Source: an uncultured Oscillospiraceae bacterium (GTDB taxonomy: Bacteria; Bacillota; Clostridia; Oscillospirales; Oscillospiraceae). From it: a stretch of 12,305 nt of DNA. Below are positions 1-7,136 of this stretch, piece by piece; the first letter of the stretch is position 1; every line of letters starts with the position of its first letter. The translations under genes were made by a program, and so were the position numbers. Under the pieces are notes generated by a model. The model did not search any database. It had not been told where the DNA came from and saw only the letters and a program-made list of their open reading frames with translations. The stretch covers positions 1-12,305 of the forward strand of contig CAUFAM010000012.1 of assembly GCA_959022875.1 (NCBI GenBank). Direction: 5' to 3'.

Positions 1-196
1 GGGCGAGAACGAGCCGGACATGATGTGGCTGACCACCATGAACCCGGAGACCCGGCGGCTCATCAAGGTCATGCCCGAGGACGTGGAGCGCACCGCCCAG
101 GTCTTTGACCTGCTGCTGGGAGACGACCTCCAGGGGCGGAAAAACCACATCGCCGACCACGGCCATAAGTATCTGGAGCTGGCCGACATCTCCTGA
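1..196 (+). CDS. parE: Type IIA topoisomerase subunit B, C-terminal fragment (parE/gyrB family)
   Basis: This is the last 64 residues of a B subunit, open at the window's left edge and read from base 2 to a TGA at 194-196. The visible part matches the end of the TOPRIM/C-terminal region of GyrB/ParE: an NEPDMMWLTTMNPETRRL stretch, then an acidic VMPEDVERTAQVFDLLLGDD segment equivalent to the family's conserved 'ETR.L..V...D...A...F..LMGDD'. The B subunit supplies the ATPase and the metal-binding TOPRIM domain. It sits 44 bp upstream of the A subunit, so the two are probably co-transcribed and form one enzyme. I prefer parE over gyrB because the partner A subunit lacks a GyrA-box; from this fragment alone the two cannot be separated. 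ATPase and most TOPRIM motifs lie outside the window. Confidence 0.82.
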   Translation, partial: GENEPDMMWLTTMNPETRRLIKVMPEDVERTAQVFDLLLGDDLQGRKNHIADHGHKYLELADIS

Positions 197-240
197 CCGC
201 CTCCAGACTGCCACCGCTCCCATGAAAGGACTTGATACCA

Positions 241-2484
241 ATGGCGAAGAAAAAAGCCTCTGAACAAAGCCACTCCAGGGTGGACAATCCCAACGTGATG
301 GGACTGCGGGCCGAGGTACTGGAACAGCCCATTACCCAGACCCTGGAGCTGAACTATATGCCCTACGCCATGAGCGTCATCGTCTCCCGGGCCATTCCGG
401 AGATCGACGGCTTTAAGCCCAGCCACCGCAAGCTTCTCTACACCATGTATCAGATGAAGCTGCTGGGTGGCGCCCGCACCAAGAGCGCCAACGTGGTGGG
501 CCAGACCATGAAATTAAACCCCCACGGCGACGCCGCCATCTACGACACCCTGGTGCGCCTCTCCCGGGGCTACGGCGCCCTGCTTCACCCCCTGGTGGAC
601 TCCAAGGGCAACTTCGGTAAGGTCTACTCCCGGGACATGGCCTGGGCCGCCAGCCGTTACACCGAGGTGCGCCTGGACCCCATCTGCGCCGAGCTCTTCC
701 GGGACATCGACCAGGACACCGTGGACTTCGTGGACAACTACGATGGGAAAATGAAAGAGCCTACCCTCCTGCCCACCACCTTCCCCAACGTGCTGGTGTC
801 CGCCAACCAGGGCATCGCCGTAGGCATGGCCTCAAACCTGTGCGGCTTTAACCTGGGCGAGGTGTGCGACACCACCATCGCTTTCCTGAAAAACCCCAAT
901 CACGACATTATGTCTACCCTCAAGGCCCCCGACCTGCCCACCGGCGGTGAGCTTCTCTACGACGCCGCCGCCCTGAGCGAAATCTACCGCACCGGCCGGG
1001 GCTCCTTTAAGGTGCGCTCCAAGTGGCGCTACAACAAGGCGGAAAACCTTATCGAGGTCTATGAGATCCCCTACTCCACCACCACTGAGGCCATTATGGA
1101 CAAGGTGGCCGAGCTCATCAAGGCGGGCAAGGTGAAGGAAATTGCCGACATGCGGGACGAGACTGACCTGTCCGGTCTGAAGCTCACCATCGACCTCAAG
1201 CGGGGCACCGACCCGGAAAAGCTCATGCAGAAGCTCTTCCGCTCCACCCCCCTGCTGGACAGCCAGTCCTGCAACTTCAACATCCTCATCGCCGGCATGC
1301 CCAAAGTGCTGGGCGTGGGGCAGATTCTGGAGGAGTGGGTGGCCTGGCGGATGGAGTCCGTGCGCCGCCGGGTCTACTACTCCATGAACAAGAAGAAGGA
1401 AAAGCTCCACCTGCTGAAAGGCCTGCGGCGGATCCTGCTGGACATTGACCGGGCCATCAAAATCATCCGGGACACCGAGGAGGACGCCGAGGTCATTCCC
1501 AACCTGATGATCGGCTTTGGCATCGACCAGGTTCAGGCGGAATATGTGGCGGACATCCGCCTGCGCAACATCAACAAGGAGTACATCCTCAAGCGCACCC
1601 AGGAGGTGGACGCCCTCCAGGACGAGATTGCCGATCTGGAGGACACCGTCAACTCCCCCAAGCGGATTCAGAAAATCATCATCCAGGAGCTGGAGGAGGT
1701 CAAAAAGAAGTATGCCCTGCCCCGGCGCACGGACATCGTCTATGACCACCAGCTTCAGGAGGCCGCCGATCCCGAGGAAGACATTCCCGATTACCCCGTC
1801 CACGTGTTCTTCTCCAAGGAGGGCTACTTTAAGAAAATTACCCCCCAGTCCCTGCGTATGGCCAGCGAACAGAAATATAAAGAGGGCGACGGCCCCTTCC
1901 TCCAGTGGGAGGCCACCAACCGGGACGAGCTGCTGGTCTTTACCGACCGTCAGCAGTGCTACAAAACCCGCCTGAGTGACTTTGAAGACACCAAGGCCAG
2001 CGCTCTGGGCGACTATCTGCCCACCAAGCTGGGGGTGGATGCCGAAGAGAAGGCCATCTGGGCCTGCCTGAGCGGCGACTACTCCGGGCAGCTGCTGTTC
2101 TTCTTTGACAACGGCAAGGTGGCCCGGGTGGAGCTCTCCGCCTACCAGACCCAGACCCGGCGCAAAAAGCTTACCGGGGCTTACTCGGACAAGGCCCCCC
2201 TGGTGGCCGCCTTCCTGGTGAAGGAGGACTTTGAGGCCGCCGTCATCTCCACCGAGGGCCGGTGCATGATCTTCCACACCGCCAGCCTCAATCCCAAGAC
2301 CACCCGCACCACCCAGGGCGTCAACGTGATGACCCTCAAGCCCAAATATAAGGTGGAAAAGGTTCTGCCTCTGAATGAAACCTCCATCGTCAACATCGCC
2401 CGCTACCGGGCCCGCTCTCTGCCCATCGCCGGCGCCCTTCTGAAGGAAGAGGACCGGGGCGAGGAGCAGATGACGCTGCTTTAA
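241..2484 (+). CDS. parC: DNA topoisomerase IV-like subunit A (ParC/GyrA family)
   Basis: A 747-residue DNA breakage-reunion subunit of a type IIA topoisomerase, which cuts and rejoins both strands to change supercoiling or unlink DNA. Residues 38-200 hold the winged-helix/tower start: GFKPSHRKLL (57-66), NPHGDAAIYD (93-102) and AASRYTEVRL with catalytic Tyr140. A long helical tower and coiled coil (about 360-495) follow, then a beta-pinwheel C-terminal domain (about 518-725). The GyrA-box (QRRGGKG type) is absent; EQKYKEGDG (543-551) lies where it would be expected, which favours topoisomerase IV over gyrase. Length fits ParC (about 750). I start at the ATG at 241, with GAAAGGA at 224-230 ten bases upstream. 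A TTG at 232 would add three residues but leaves no room for the ribosome binding site. The position equivalent to E. coli GyrA Ser83 is Ala98, while Asp87 is kept as Asp102. A divergent GyrA paralogue is the alternative. Confidence 0.9.
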   Translation: MAKKKASEQSHSRVDNPNVMGLRAEVLEQPITQTLELNYMPYAMSVIVSRAIPEIDGFKPSHRKLLYTMYQMKLLGGARTKSANVVGQTMKLNPHGDAAIYDTLVRLSRGYGALLHPLVDSKGNFGKVYSRDMAWAASRYTEVRLDPICAELFRDIDQDTVDFVDNYDGKMKEPTLLPTTFPNVLVSANQGIAVGMASNLCGFNLGEVCDTTIAFLKNPNHDIMSTLKAPDLPTGGELLYDAAALSEIYRTGRGSFKVRSKWRYNKAENLIEVYEIPYSTTTEAIMDKVAELIKAGKVKEIADMRDETDLSGLKLTIDLKRGTDPEKLMQKLFRSTPLLDSQSCNFNILIAGMPKVLGVGQILEEWVAWRMESVRRRVYYSMNKKKEKLHLLKGLRRILLDIDRAIKIIRDTEEDAEVIPNLMIGFGIDQVQAEYVADIRLRNINKEYILKRTQEVDALQDEIADLEDTVNSPKRIQKIIIQELEEVKKKYALPRRTDIVYDHQLQEAADPEEDIPDYPVHVFFSKEGYFKKITPQSLRMASEQKYKEGDGPFLQWEATNRDELLVFTDRQQCYKTRLSDFEDTKASALGDYLPTKLGVDAEEKAIWACLSGDYSGQLLFFFDNGKVARVELSAYQTQTRRKKLTGAYSDKAPLVAAFLVKEDFEAAVISTEGRCMIFHTASLNPKTTRTTQGVNVMTLKPKYKVEKVLPLNETSIVNIARYRARSLPIAGALLKEEDRGEEQMTLL

Positions 2485-2514
2485 CGCCAATCCCCTATGA
2501 AAGGAGGAGTGGGT

Positions 2515-3375
2515 ATGGTTCCCTCCCTGCTGCGCCGCTACGGCCTCATTACCCTGTTTTCCATTGTCTTCGCCCTGGGCTTTGACTGGTTATATGTCCC
2601 CAACAACATCGGCCTTGGCGGCATGACGGCCCTGGGACAGATCGTGAACGCCCTCATTCCCTCCCTTCCCATCGGCACGGTGGTGCTGGTGGCCAACATC
2701 CCCCTGTTTCTGCTGGGGTGGAAGTTTCTGGGAGGAAGTGTGCTCATCTCCTCCCTGTACGCCATGGCTGCCACCTCCATTCTGGTGGATGTGTTTGCCT
2801 CGCTGTTCACCTTCTCCCCCATGGACCCCATTCTGGCCGCCGTGTTCGGCGGCGCCATCACCGGACTGTCCATCGGCGCCATCTTTGCTCAGGGAGCCAC
2901 CACCGGCGGCACTGACCTCATCGCCCGGCTTCTGAAGCTCCCCTTTGGCTGGCTGCCCATGGGCAAGCTGCTCATGGCGGTGGATCTGGTGATGCTGGCA
3001 GGGGTGTCCCTGGTCTTTCAAAGTCTGTACAGCGCCCTGTACGGACTCATTGCCCTGTATATCTCCTGCGTGGTCACCGACTGGGTGCTCTATGGCATGG
3101 ACACCTCCAAGGTGGCCTATATCGTCACCGGCCGCCCCAAGGAGATTTCCGACGCCATCTTCCAGCACCTGGGCCGGGGCGTCACTGTCCTGCACGGCGA
3201 GGGAGCCTGGTCGGGAGAAAAACGGTATGTACTCATGTGCGCCTTTAAGCAGCGGCAGATCGTCACCCTCAAGCAGCTGGTCCAGCAATGTGACGGCGAG
3301 GCCTTTATGATCGTGTGCAACGCCCACGAGGTGCTGGGGCTCGGCTTTGGCCGCTACCAGAAAAATGAGCTATAA
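2515..3375 (+). CDS. YitT/DUF2179 family membrane protein
   Basis: A 286-residue integral membrane protein of the YitT family. The N-terminal 195 residues form about five or six hydrophobic segments (roughly 11-28, 52-72, 75-97, 105-128, 150-170, 175-193). They include the family's glycine-rich loops NNIGLGGMTALGQ (30-42) and GATTGGTDLIAR (127-138). Residues 198-280 are a soluble DUF2179 domain (VAYIVTGRPKEISDAI, GEGAWSGEKRYVLMC, CNAHEVLGLGFG). The substrate or function of the family is not established; transport is only a guess. I choose the ATG at 2515 because AAGGAGG at 2501-2507 lies seven bases upstream. An in-frame ATG at 2497 overlaps that ribosome binding site and would add six residues. 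The gene begins 30 bp after the topoisomerase A gene and ends 23 bp before the LUD gene, so co-transcription is likely. Confidence 0.88.
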   Translation: MVPSLLRRYGLITLFSIVFALGFDWLYVPNNIGLGGMTALGQIVNALIPSLPIGTVVLVANIPLFLLGWKFLGGSVLISSLYAMAATSILVDVFASLFTFSPMDPILAAVFGGAITGLSIGAIFAQGATTGGTDLIARLLKLPFGWLPMGKLLMAVDLVMLAGVSLVFQSLYSALYGLIALYISCVVTDWVLYGMDTSKVAYIVTGRPKEISDAIFQHLGRGVTVLHGEGAWSGEKRYVLMCAFKQRQIVTLKQLVQQCDGEAFMIVCNAHEVLGLGFGRYQKNEL

Positions 3376-3398
3376 CCCATGTGAAAGGAGCTTTTGTT

Positions 3399-3989
3399 AT
3401 GATCGACTACGAAAAGCTGACCAAAACCCTGGAGGGCTTAGGCTACCATGTCTCCCACTTTGCCACTGCCAAGGAGGCTGCCAGCTATCTGGACGGCCAG
3501 ATTGACCAGACCAGCGTGGCCTTTGGCGGCTCAGTCACCTTGCAGGACATGGAGCTCTACCCTATGCTCGCCAAGCACAACCAGGTGATCTGGCACTGGG
3601 AAGGCGGCTCCCAGATGGACGCCATCAGCACCCAGGTGTACATCACCTCCGTCAACGGCCTGGCGGAAACCGGTGAGATCATCAACATCGACGGCACCGG
3701 AAACCGGGTGGCCTCCACCCTCTTTGGCCACAAGAAGGTCTACTTTGTGGTGGGCTCCAATAAAATTGCCCCCGACTACGACGCCGCCCTCTGGCGGGCC
3801 CGGAACATCGCCTCTCCCAAAAACGCCCAGCGTCTGGGCATGAAGACCCCCTGCGCCGCCAAGGGCGACCGCTGCTACAACTGCCAAAGCCCTGATCGTA
3901 TCTGCCGGGCCCTGGTGGTGCTGTGGGAAAAGCCCAAGGGCACCCAGGAGATGGAACTTGTCCTGGTGGACGAGGCCCTGGGCTACTGA
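3399..3989 (+). CDS. LUD-domain protein (LutC/YkgG-like, lactate utilisation family)
   Basis: A 196-residue protein that is nearly all one LUD (DUF162) domain. Recognisable blocks are FGGSVTLQDMEL (42-53), a central TSVNGLAETGEIINIDGTGNRV segment (83-104), and KKVYFVVGSNKIAPD (112-126). A C-terminal cysteine cluster follows: Cys152, Cys159, Cys162 and Cys169 in PCAAKGDRCYNCQSPDRICR. LutC belongs to the LutABC L-lactate oxidation complex, but single LUD proteins like this one are common in Clostridia without lutA/lutB, which are not seen here, so lactate use is not shown. The four cysteines could bind metal or an Fe-S cluster (inference). I start at the ATG at 3399, nine bases after GAAAGGAG at 3383-3390. 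The GTG at 3381 overlaps that ribosome binding site. It lies in the probable operon that starts with the topoisomerase genes. Confidence 0.85.
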   Translation: MIDYEKLTKTLEGLGYHVSHFATAKEAASYLDGQIDQTSVAFGGSVTLQDMELYPMLAKHNQVIWHWEGGSQMDAISTQVYITSVNGLAETGEIINIDGTGNRVASTLFGHKKVYFVVGSNKIAPDYDAALWRARNIASPKNAQRLGMKTPCAAKGDRCYNCQSPDRICRALVVLWEKPKGTQEMELVLVDEALGY

Positions 3990-4019
3990 TCTCTGTCATT
4001 TCAGAAAGGAGGCACACCC

Positions 4020-5120
4020 ATGCGACATTCCAGCCGCGCCCTGGCTCTGCTCACCGCCGCGACCTTGACCCTCACCGGGTGTTCCTCCCTGCTGGAACAG
4101 GAATACACCTACATCACTCCCCATAACGCCGCTCCCACCACCGAGGACGACCCCTCTGTCCTCCGGGCAGACAGCTATCAGGAGATCGTCAATGCACTGG
4201 TCTATTTCGTCTCTACCGGCACGGAAAAAGGCACGGTGCGGCTCTACATGGACGGCGAGGACCTGGACGCCAGCCTGAACGCTGCCTGTCTGGAGGTGGA
4301 TCAGGAGGACCCTCTTGGGGCCTATGCGGTGGAGTACATCACCTTCAGCCTCAGCTCCGTGGTGGCCTACTCCGAGGCCACGGTGAACATCACCTACCGG
4401 CGCACCAAGGAGCAGGTGGCCTCCATTGTCCAGGCTACCGGGGTCACGGCCATACGCAGTGAGCTGACGGAAGCTATGTCCTCCTTCGAGCCGGAATGTG
4501 TCCTGCGCATCAGCTACTTTAACGAGGACGAGGCGTTCATTCAGGATCTGGCCCGCCAGGCCTACTATAACGCCCCTGCCTCCGCCTTGGGCATGCCGGA
4601 GCTTCAGGTGTTCCTCTACCCCGACAGCGGGCAGCAGCGCATTGTGGAAATCCTGCTCACTTACCCCGACGAGCGTTCCACCCTGGAGCACAAGAAGACG
4701 GCCCTTACCGGCTGGCTTCAGTCGCTGGCCGTCCCCCTTGCCGGGCTTTCGGGGGACCGGCTCATTGAGCAGGCCGCTTTGTCCATGTCCGCGGTGGGCA
4801 GCTATGACCCATCGGGGGGCTCCAGCGTGTGCGCCCTCATGGAGCAGGGCAGCGCCAACAGCGAGGGCATTGCCCTTGCCATGGCCGCTTTTTATCAACA
4901 GCTTGGGGTATCCTTCCGGGTGGTGGAGGGGACCCTCAACGGCCAGCCTCACTTCTGGAACATGGTGCAGACCAGCTCCGGCTGGCGGCATCTGGATCTG
5001 ACGGACCAGCAGGCCGGCCCCTACAATCCCCTTACCGATCCCCAGATGACCCAGCTGGGCTACCAATGGGACGCGAACCTTGTGCCGGTCAGTTCTTCCC
5101 AGGATTCCCCCTCCCCATAA
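4020..5120 (+). CDS. Lipoprotein with transglutaminase-like domain, catalytic Cys replaced by Ser
   Basis: A 366-residue predicted lipoprotein. The N-terminus is a signal peptide ending in lipobox LTGC, with Cys21 as the lipidation site, so the mature protein should be anchored to the outer face of the cell membrane. Residues about 45-225 are unassigned and contain two similar-looking alpha/beta stretches. Residues about 255-340 match the clostridial transglutaminase-like fold: SVCALMEQGSANSEGIALAM (269-288), LGVSFRVVEGTLNG (295-308), PHFWNMV (310-316) and GWRHLDLTD (321-329). His311 and Asp326 fit the catalytic His and Asp. The usual 'CEGYA' nucleophile motif reads SEGIA, so Cys is replaced by Ser281, and the domain is probably not a standard protease or transglutaminase. 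The ribosome binding site AAAGGAGG (4005-4012) lies seven bases before the ATG. It follows the LUD gene by 30 bp and appears to be the last gene of that operon. Confidence 0.82.
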   Translation: MRHSSRALALLTAATLTLTGCSSLLEQEYTYITPHNAAPTTEDDPSVLRADSYQEIVNALVYFVSTGTEKGTVRLYMDGEDLDASLNAACLEVDQEDPLGAYAVEYITFSLSSVVAYSEATVNITYRRTKEQVASIVQATGVTAIRSELTEAMSSFEPECVLRISYFNEDEAFIQDLARQAYYNAPASALGMPELQVFLYPDSGQQRIVEILLTYPDERSTLEHKKTALTGWLQSLAVPLAGLSGDRLIEQAALSMSAVGSYDPSGGSSVCALMEQGSANSEGIALAMAAFYQQLGVSFRVVEGTLNGQPHFWNMVQTSSGWRHLDLTDQQAGPYNPLTDPQMTQLGYQWDANLVPVSSSQDSPSP

Positions 5121-5148
5121 GCAGCCGGTCGGATTCTCCCCCGTTCCC

Positions 5149-5177
5149 TTGCAAAATCCCTTTTCTGCCGCTATAAT
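5149..5177 (+). promoter_or_regulatory. Sigma-A promoter for the SLH-domain gene
   Basis: TTGCAA (5149-5154) and TATAAT (5172-5177) are separated by exactly 17 bp. The -10 box is a perfect consensus and the -35 box matches four of six. The start codon at 5231 lies 53 bp downstream, with an AAGGGGGG ribosome binding site at about 5216-5223. No terminator hairpin is seen between the lipoprotein stop at 5120 and this promoter, so read-through from upstream may add to expression. Confidence 0.75.
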
Positions 5178-5230
5178 AAACTCCACAAACCTTGTCCCAC
5201 AGATAAGTTCCAAACAAGGGGGGTTTCTGT

Positions 5231-6403
5231 ATGAAACGATACAAACGATGGCTTTCTCTGGCCCTCAGTGCGGTCCTCATGGTCTGCTTGGCTGCTCCCA
5301 GCTTTGCCGCGGCCGCCTTTTCAAACTTTTATATCGACGCTGCCGACATGGCCTTTTCCCAGACCGATCTGTCGGTACAGCTTTATAACCGGGATGGCAG
5401 CGGACGCTTTCAGCCTGGTGATGTGATTGAGATAGACTGCTCTCTCAACCAGGTCACCGAGGATGCCAGCTTCTATATCCAGCCCAAGGTGGGCTCTGTA
5501 TGGGTCACGGTGGAGTACCTCACCGATCTGAACGGGGACGGGATCTATGAGCTGCCCCGGGACGACGCCTCCCCGGTCTGGGAGCATCTGTCCCCCCAGT
5601 CTTCTGTGATCCTTCAGCGCTCTTCCATCTCCCAAAAGCTGCTGTCCGGGCAGACCCACATTCTCTCCGCCCAGACGCTCCTCCAGGGCAGCCAGCAGGC
5701 AGCCAGTCTGCGGACGCTCAGCGGCAGTTCCTCCTATTTGGGGCTGTCCGGCACCGCAGAGGACTTCCCCCTGTGCCTGGTCAGTCTGCACACTTCCTCC
5801 GGCGGCGAGGAACAGGTCATGTCCTACTATCTGAAGCTATGCGGCCGGGCCCTTCCGCCCAGCGATGTCTCCCCCGACTCTCCTTACTATGAGGCGGTGG
5901 AGTATGTGCTCTATCAGGGATATTTCTCCGGCATGGGCAACGGCATATTTCAGCCCAACGGCCTCTTCACCCGCGCTCAGCTGGCCCAGACTCTGTGGCG
6001 CATGGGCGGAAGCCTCACGGCCCGTGGCTGCTCCTTCCCGGATGTAGACCCTTCGGCCTGGTACTATGACGCCGTGTCCTGGTGCTGCCAGAACGGGATT
6101 ATGACCGGCCTTTCCACCAATTCCTTTGCCCCTGAGGCCCCCCTCTCCCAACAGCAGATGGCTCTGATCCTCTATCAGTTTGCCAAATACTCGGGAATCG
6201 ACGTCTCCCAGCGGGGAGACCTGTCCGCCTACTCCGATGGAGAGAACGTCTCCTTGTGGGCCAAGCAGGGCATGGAGTGGGCTGTGGGGAACGGGCTTCT
6301 CCCCACCACCCCCGGCACCGACCTCAATCCCAGCTCCAGTGTCACCCGCAGCCAGATGGCCATGGTTCTCTACGCCTACGACGGCGCCTTCTCCCGGCGC
6401 TGA
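5231..6403 (+). CDS. Exported protein with three S-layer homology (SLH) motifs
   Basis: A 390-residue protein with a classical signal peptide: MKRYKR, a hydrophobic core, and likely cleavage after SFAAA near residue 28. Residues about 30-205 form an unrecognised beta-rich module that includes an acidic loop DLNGDGIYELP (99-109). Three SLH motifs follow: about 213-260 (EAVEYVLYQGYFSGMGNGIF, then FTRAQLAQTLWRMGG), 267-322 (FPDVDPSAWYYDAVSW, then LSQQQMALILYQFA) and 330-386 (AYSDGENVSLWAKQ, then VTRSQMAMVLYAY). SLH triplets typically bind pyruvylated secondary cell-wall polymers, so this protein should sit non-covalently on the cell wall. The role of the N-terminal module is unknown. It has its own promoter and a strong terminator 16 bp after the stop, so it is probably a single-gene unit. 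Confidence 0.9.
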   Translation: MKRYKRWLSLALSAVLMVCLAAPSFAAAAFSNFYIDAADMAFSQTDLSVQLYNRDGSGRFQPGDVIEIDCSLNQVTEDASFYIQPKVGSVWVTVEYLTDLNGDGIYELPRDDASPVWEHLSPQSSVILQRSSISQKLLSGQTHILSAQTLLQGSQQAASLRTLSGSSSYLGLSGTAEDFPLCLVSLHTSSGGEEQVMSYYLKLCGRALPPSDVSPDSPYYEAVEYVLYQGYFSGMGNGIFQPNGLFTRAQLAQTLWRMGGSLTARGCSFPDVDPSAWYYDAVSWCCQNGIMTGLSTNSFAPEAPLSQQQMALILYQFAKYSGIDVSQRGDLSAYSDGENVSLWAKQGMEWAVGNGLLPTTPGTDLNPSSSVTRSQMAMVLYAYDGAFSRR

Positions 6404-6418
6404 ACCGCGATTCGTTTC

Positions 6419-6452
6419 AGCCTGCCGCTCACAAAGAGCGGCAGGCTTTTTT
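6419..6452 (+). terminator. Rho-independent terminator after the SLH gene
   Basis: GCCTGCCGCTC (6420-6430) pairs perfectly with GAGCGGCAGGC (6436-6446) around a five-base ACAAA loop. A run of six T follows (6447-6452), and an extra A-T pair can extend the stem. Confidence 0.95.
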
Positions 6453-6475
6453 CCTTCCTGACGGATTAAACACTG

Positions 6476-6503
6476 GAATATTTGTCCAGACTATCCATAA
6501 AAT
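6476..6503 (+). promoter_or_regulatory. Candidate sporulation sigma-E promoter for yaaL-bofA
   Basis: GAATATT (6476-6482) matches the Bacillus sigma-E -35 consensus (K-M-ATAT-W) at all positions. CATAAAAT (6496-6503) matches seven of eight positions of the -10 consensus CATACAHT. The spacer is 13 bp, about one base shorter than usual. No good sigma-A pair is seen between the terminator at 6452 and the start codon at 6534. BofA acts in the mother cell, where sigma-E is active, so the match fits the gene's role, but it is a pattern match only. Confidence 0.5.
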
Positions 6504-6533
6504 AATACCAAACTCAGGGAAGGAGGCCCCCCT

Positions 6534-6770
6534 ATGCAGCTATCCAGGCACAAATCCAACCCCCGGCGCAGCCATGCCCTGGAACAGGAACGTCAGGATC
6601 TCATCAGCGCCCTGTCCAGCACCCAGGCTCTGATCCATCAGGCCTATGGCGGCTTCAACACCACCTGTGACAAAGATCTGATCGAATCTTACGTGTTTGA
6701 AATCAATTCCCTCCACGCCAGGTACAACTATCTCATCCGACGCTTCAAACAGCTGGAGGCCGTCCAATGA
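6534..6770 (+). CDS. yaaL: YaaL/DUF2508 family small protein
   Basis: A 78-residue, charged, mostly helical protein. The signature DKDLIESYVFEINSLHARYN (47-66), followed by YLIRRFKQLE, is typical of DUF2508 (B. subtilis YaaL). No signal peptide or membrane segment is seen. The ribosome binding site GGGAAGGAGG (6517-6526) lies seven bases before the ATG. The molecular function of the family is unknown. In B. subtilis it lies between recR and bofA; here bofA follows with a 4-bp ATGA overlap but recR is not upstream. The pairing with bofA supports the assignment and suggests a link to sporulation. Confidence 0.85.
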   Translation: MQLSRHKSNPRRSHALEQERQDLISALSSTQALIHQAYGGFNTTCDKDLIESYVFEINSLHARYNYLIRRFKQLEAVQ

Positions 6771-7033
6771 GCCCCCTGCCCGGATATGTGGCCTGGTGTC
6801 TGGCCGGACTGGTCCTGTGCGCCGCTCTGCTTCTGCTCCGCCGCCCGGTAGCCCTGCTGCTTCGTCTGATTCTCCGGTCCGGGGCAGGGCTGGCTGTGCT
6901 GGCGCTGCTGTCTCAGGTGGGGCACCTGATGGGCATAAGCCTGGGGGTCAACCTGGTCAACGCTCTGGTCCTTGGCCTTCTGGGGGCGCCGGGGCTGGGT
7001 CTTCTGCTGATGATGCAGTGGATGCTGAAGTAA
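6767..7033 (+). CDS. bofA: BofA family protein (pro-sigma-K processing inhibitor)
   Basis: An 88-residue, almost entirely hydrophobic protein with two or three membrane segments (about 7-24, 28-50, 62-86). The C-terminal motif GVNLVNALVLGLLGAPG (60-76) is diagnostic of BofA. In B. subtilis, BofA holds the intramembrane protease SpoIVFB inactive with SpoIVFA in the outer forespore membrane until forespore signalling allows pro-sigma-K cleavage. Length matches the family (about 87). The start overlaps the yaaL stop (ATGA), and GGAGG at 6755-6759 inside yaaL gives a seven-base spacing, so the two genes are translationally coupled. Its presence points to an endospore former. Confidence 0.88.
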   Translation: MSPLPGYVAWCLAGLVLCAALLLLRRPVALLLRLILRSGAGLAVLALLSQVGHLMGISLGVNLVNALVLGLLGAPGLGLLLMMQWMLK

Positions 7034-7111
7034 CCCGCCCCAGTCTCAGCCCCCAGCATTCCCCGTGTACTTCCTTTTCTTCGAAACCTCGTCAAGATCG
7101 GCCACATTCTT

Positions 7112-7132
7112 CGGTGGATTTGACAACCACCG
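7112..7132. repeat. Inverted repeat upstream of the serC promoter (possible operator)
   Basis: CGGTGG (7112-7117) and CCACCG (7127-7132) form a 6-bp inverted repeat around nine bases containing a TTGACA copy (7120-7125). It ends four bases before the -35 box of the serC promoter. No T-tract follows, so it is not an obvious terminator of bofA. A regulator site is possible. Confidence 0.35.
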
Positions 7133-7136
7133 GCCA

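Noticed and set aside
232..240. TTG start for the topoisomerase A subunit
   Set aside because: It lies one base after the GAAAGGA ribosome binding site. The ATG at 241 has proper spacing.
832..2490. Long 552-codon minus-strand open frame opposite the topoisomerase A gene
   Set aside because: It is antisense to a clear ParC/GyrA gene with all motifs. Its product is low-complexity (Gly/Val/Leu/His rich), as expected from the complement of GC-rich coding DNA, and it has no ribosome binding site or family match.
5121..5148. Terminator for the topoisomerase-to-lipoprotein operon
   Set aside because: I searched the lipoprotein 3' end and the following bases and found no stem with a T-tract. Termination may be weak, Rho-dependent, or absent.
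3996..5213. 405-codon minus-strand open frame opposite the lipoprotein gene
   Set aside because: A shadow of the lipoprotein, which has a lipobox, a transglutaminase-like domain and an ideal ribosome binding site. The antisense product resembles no family.
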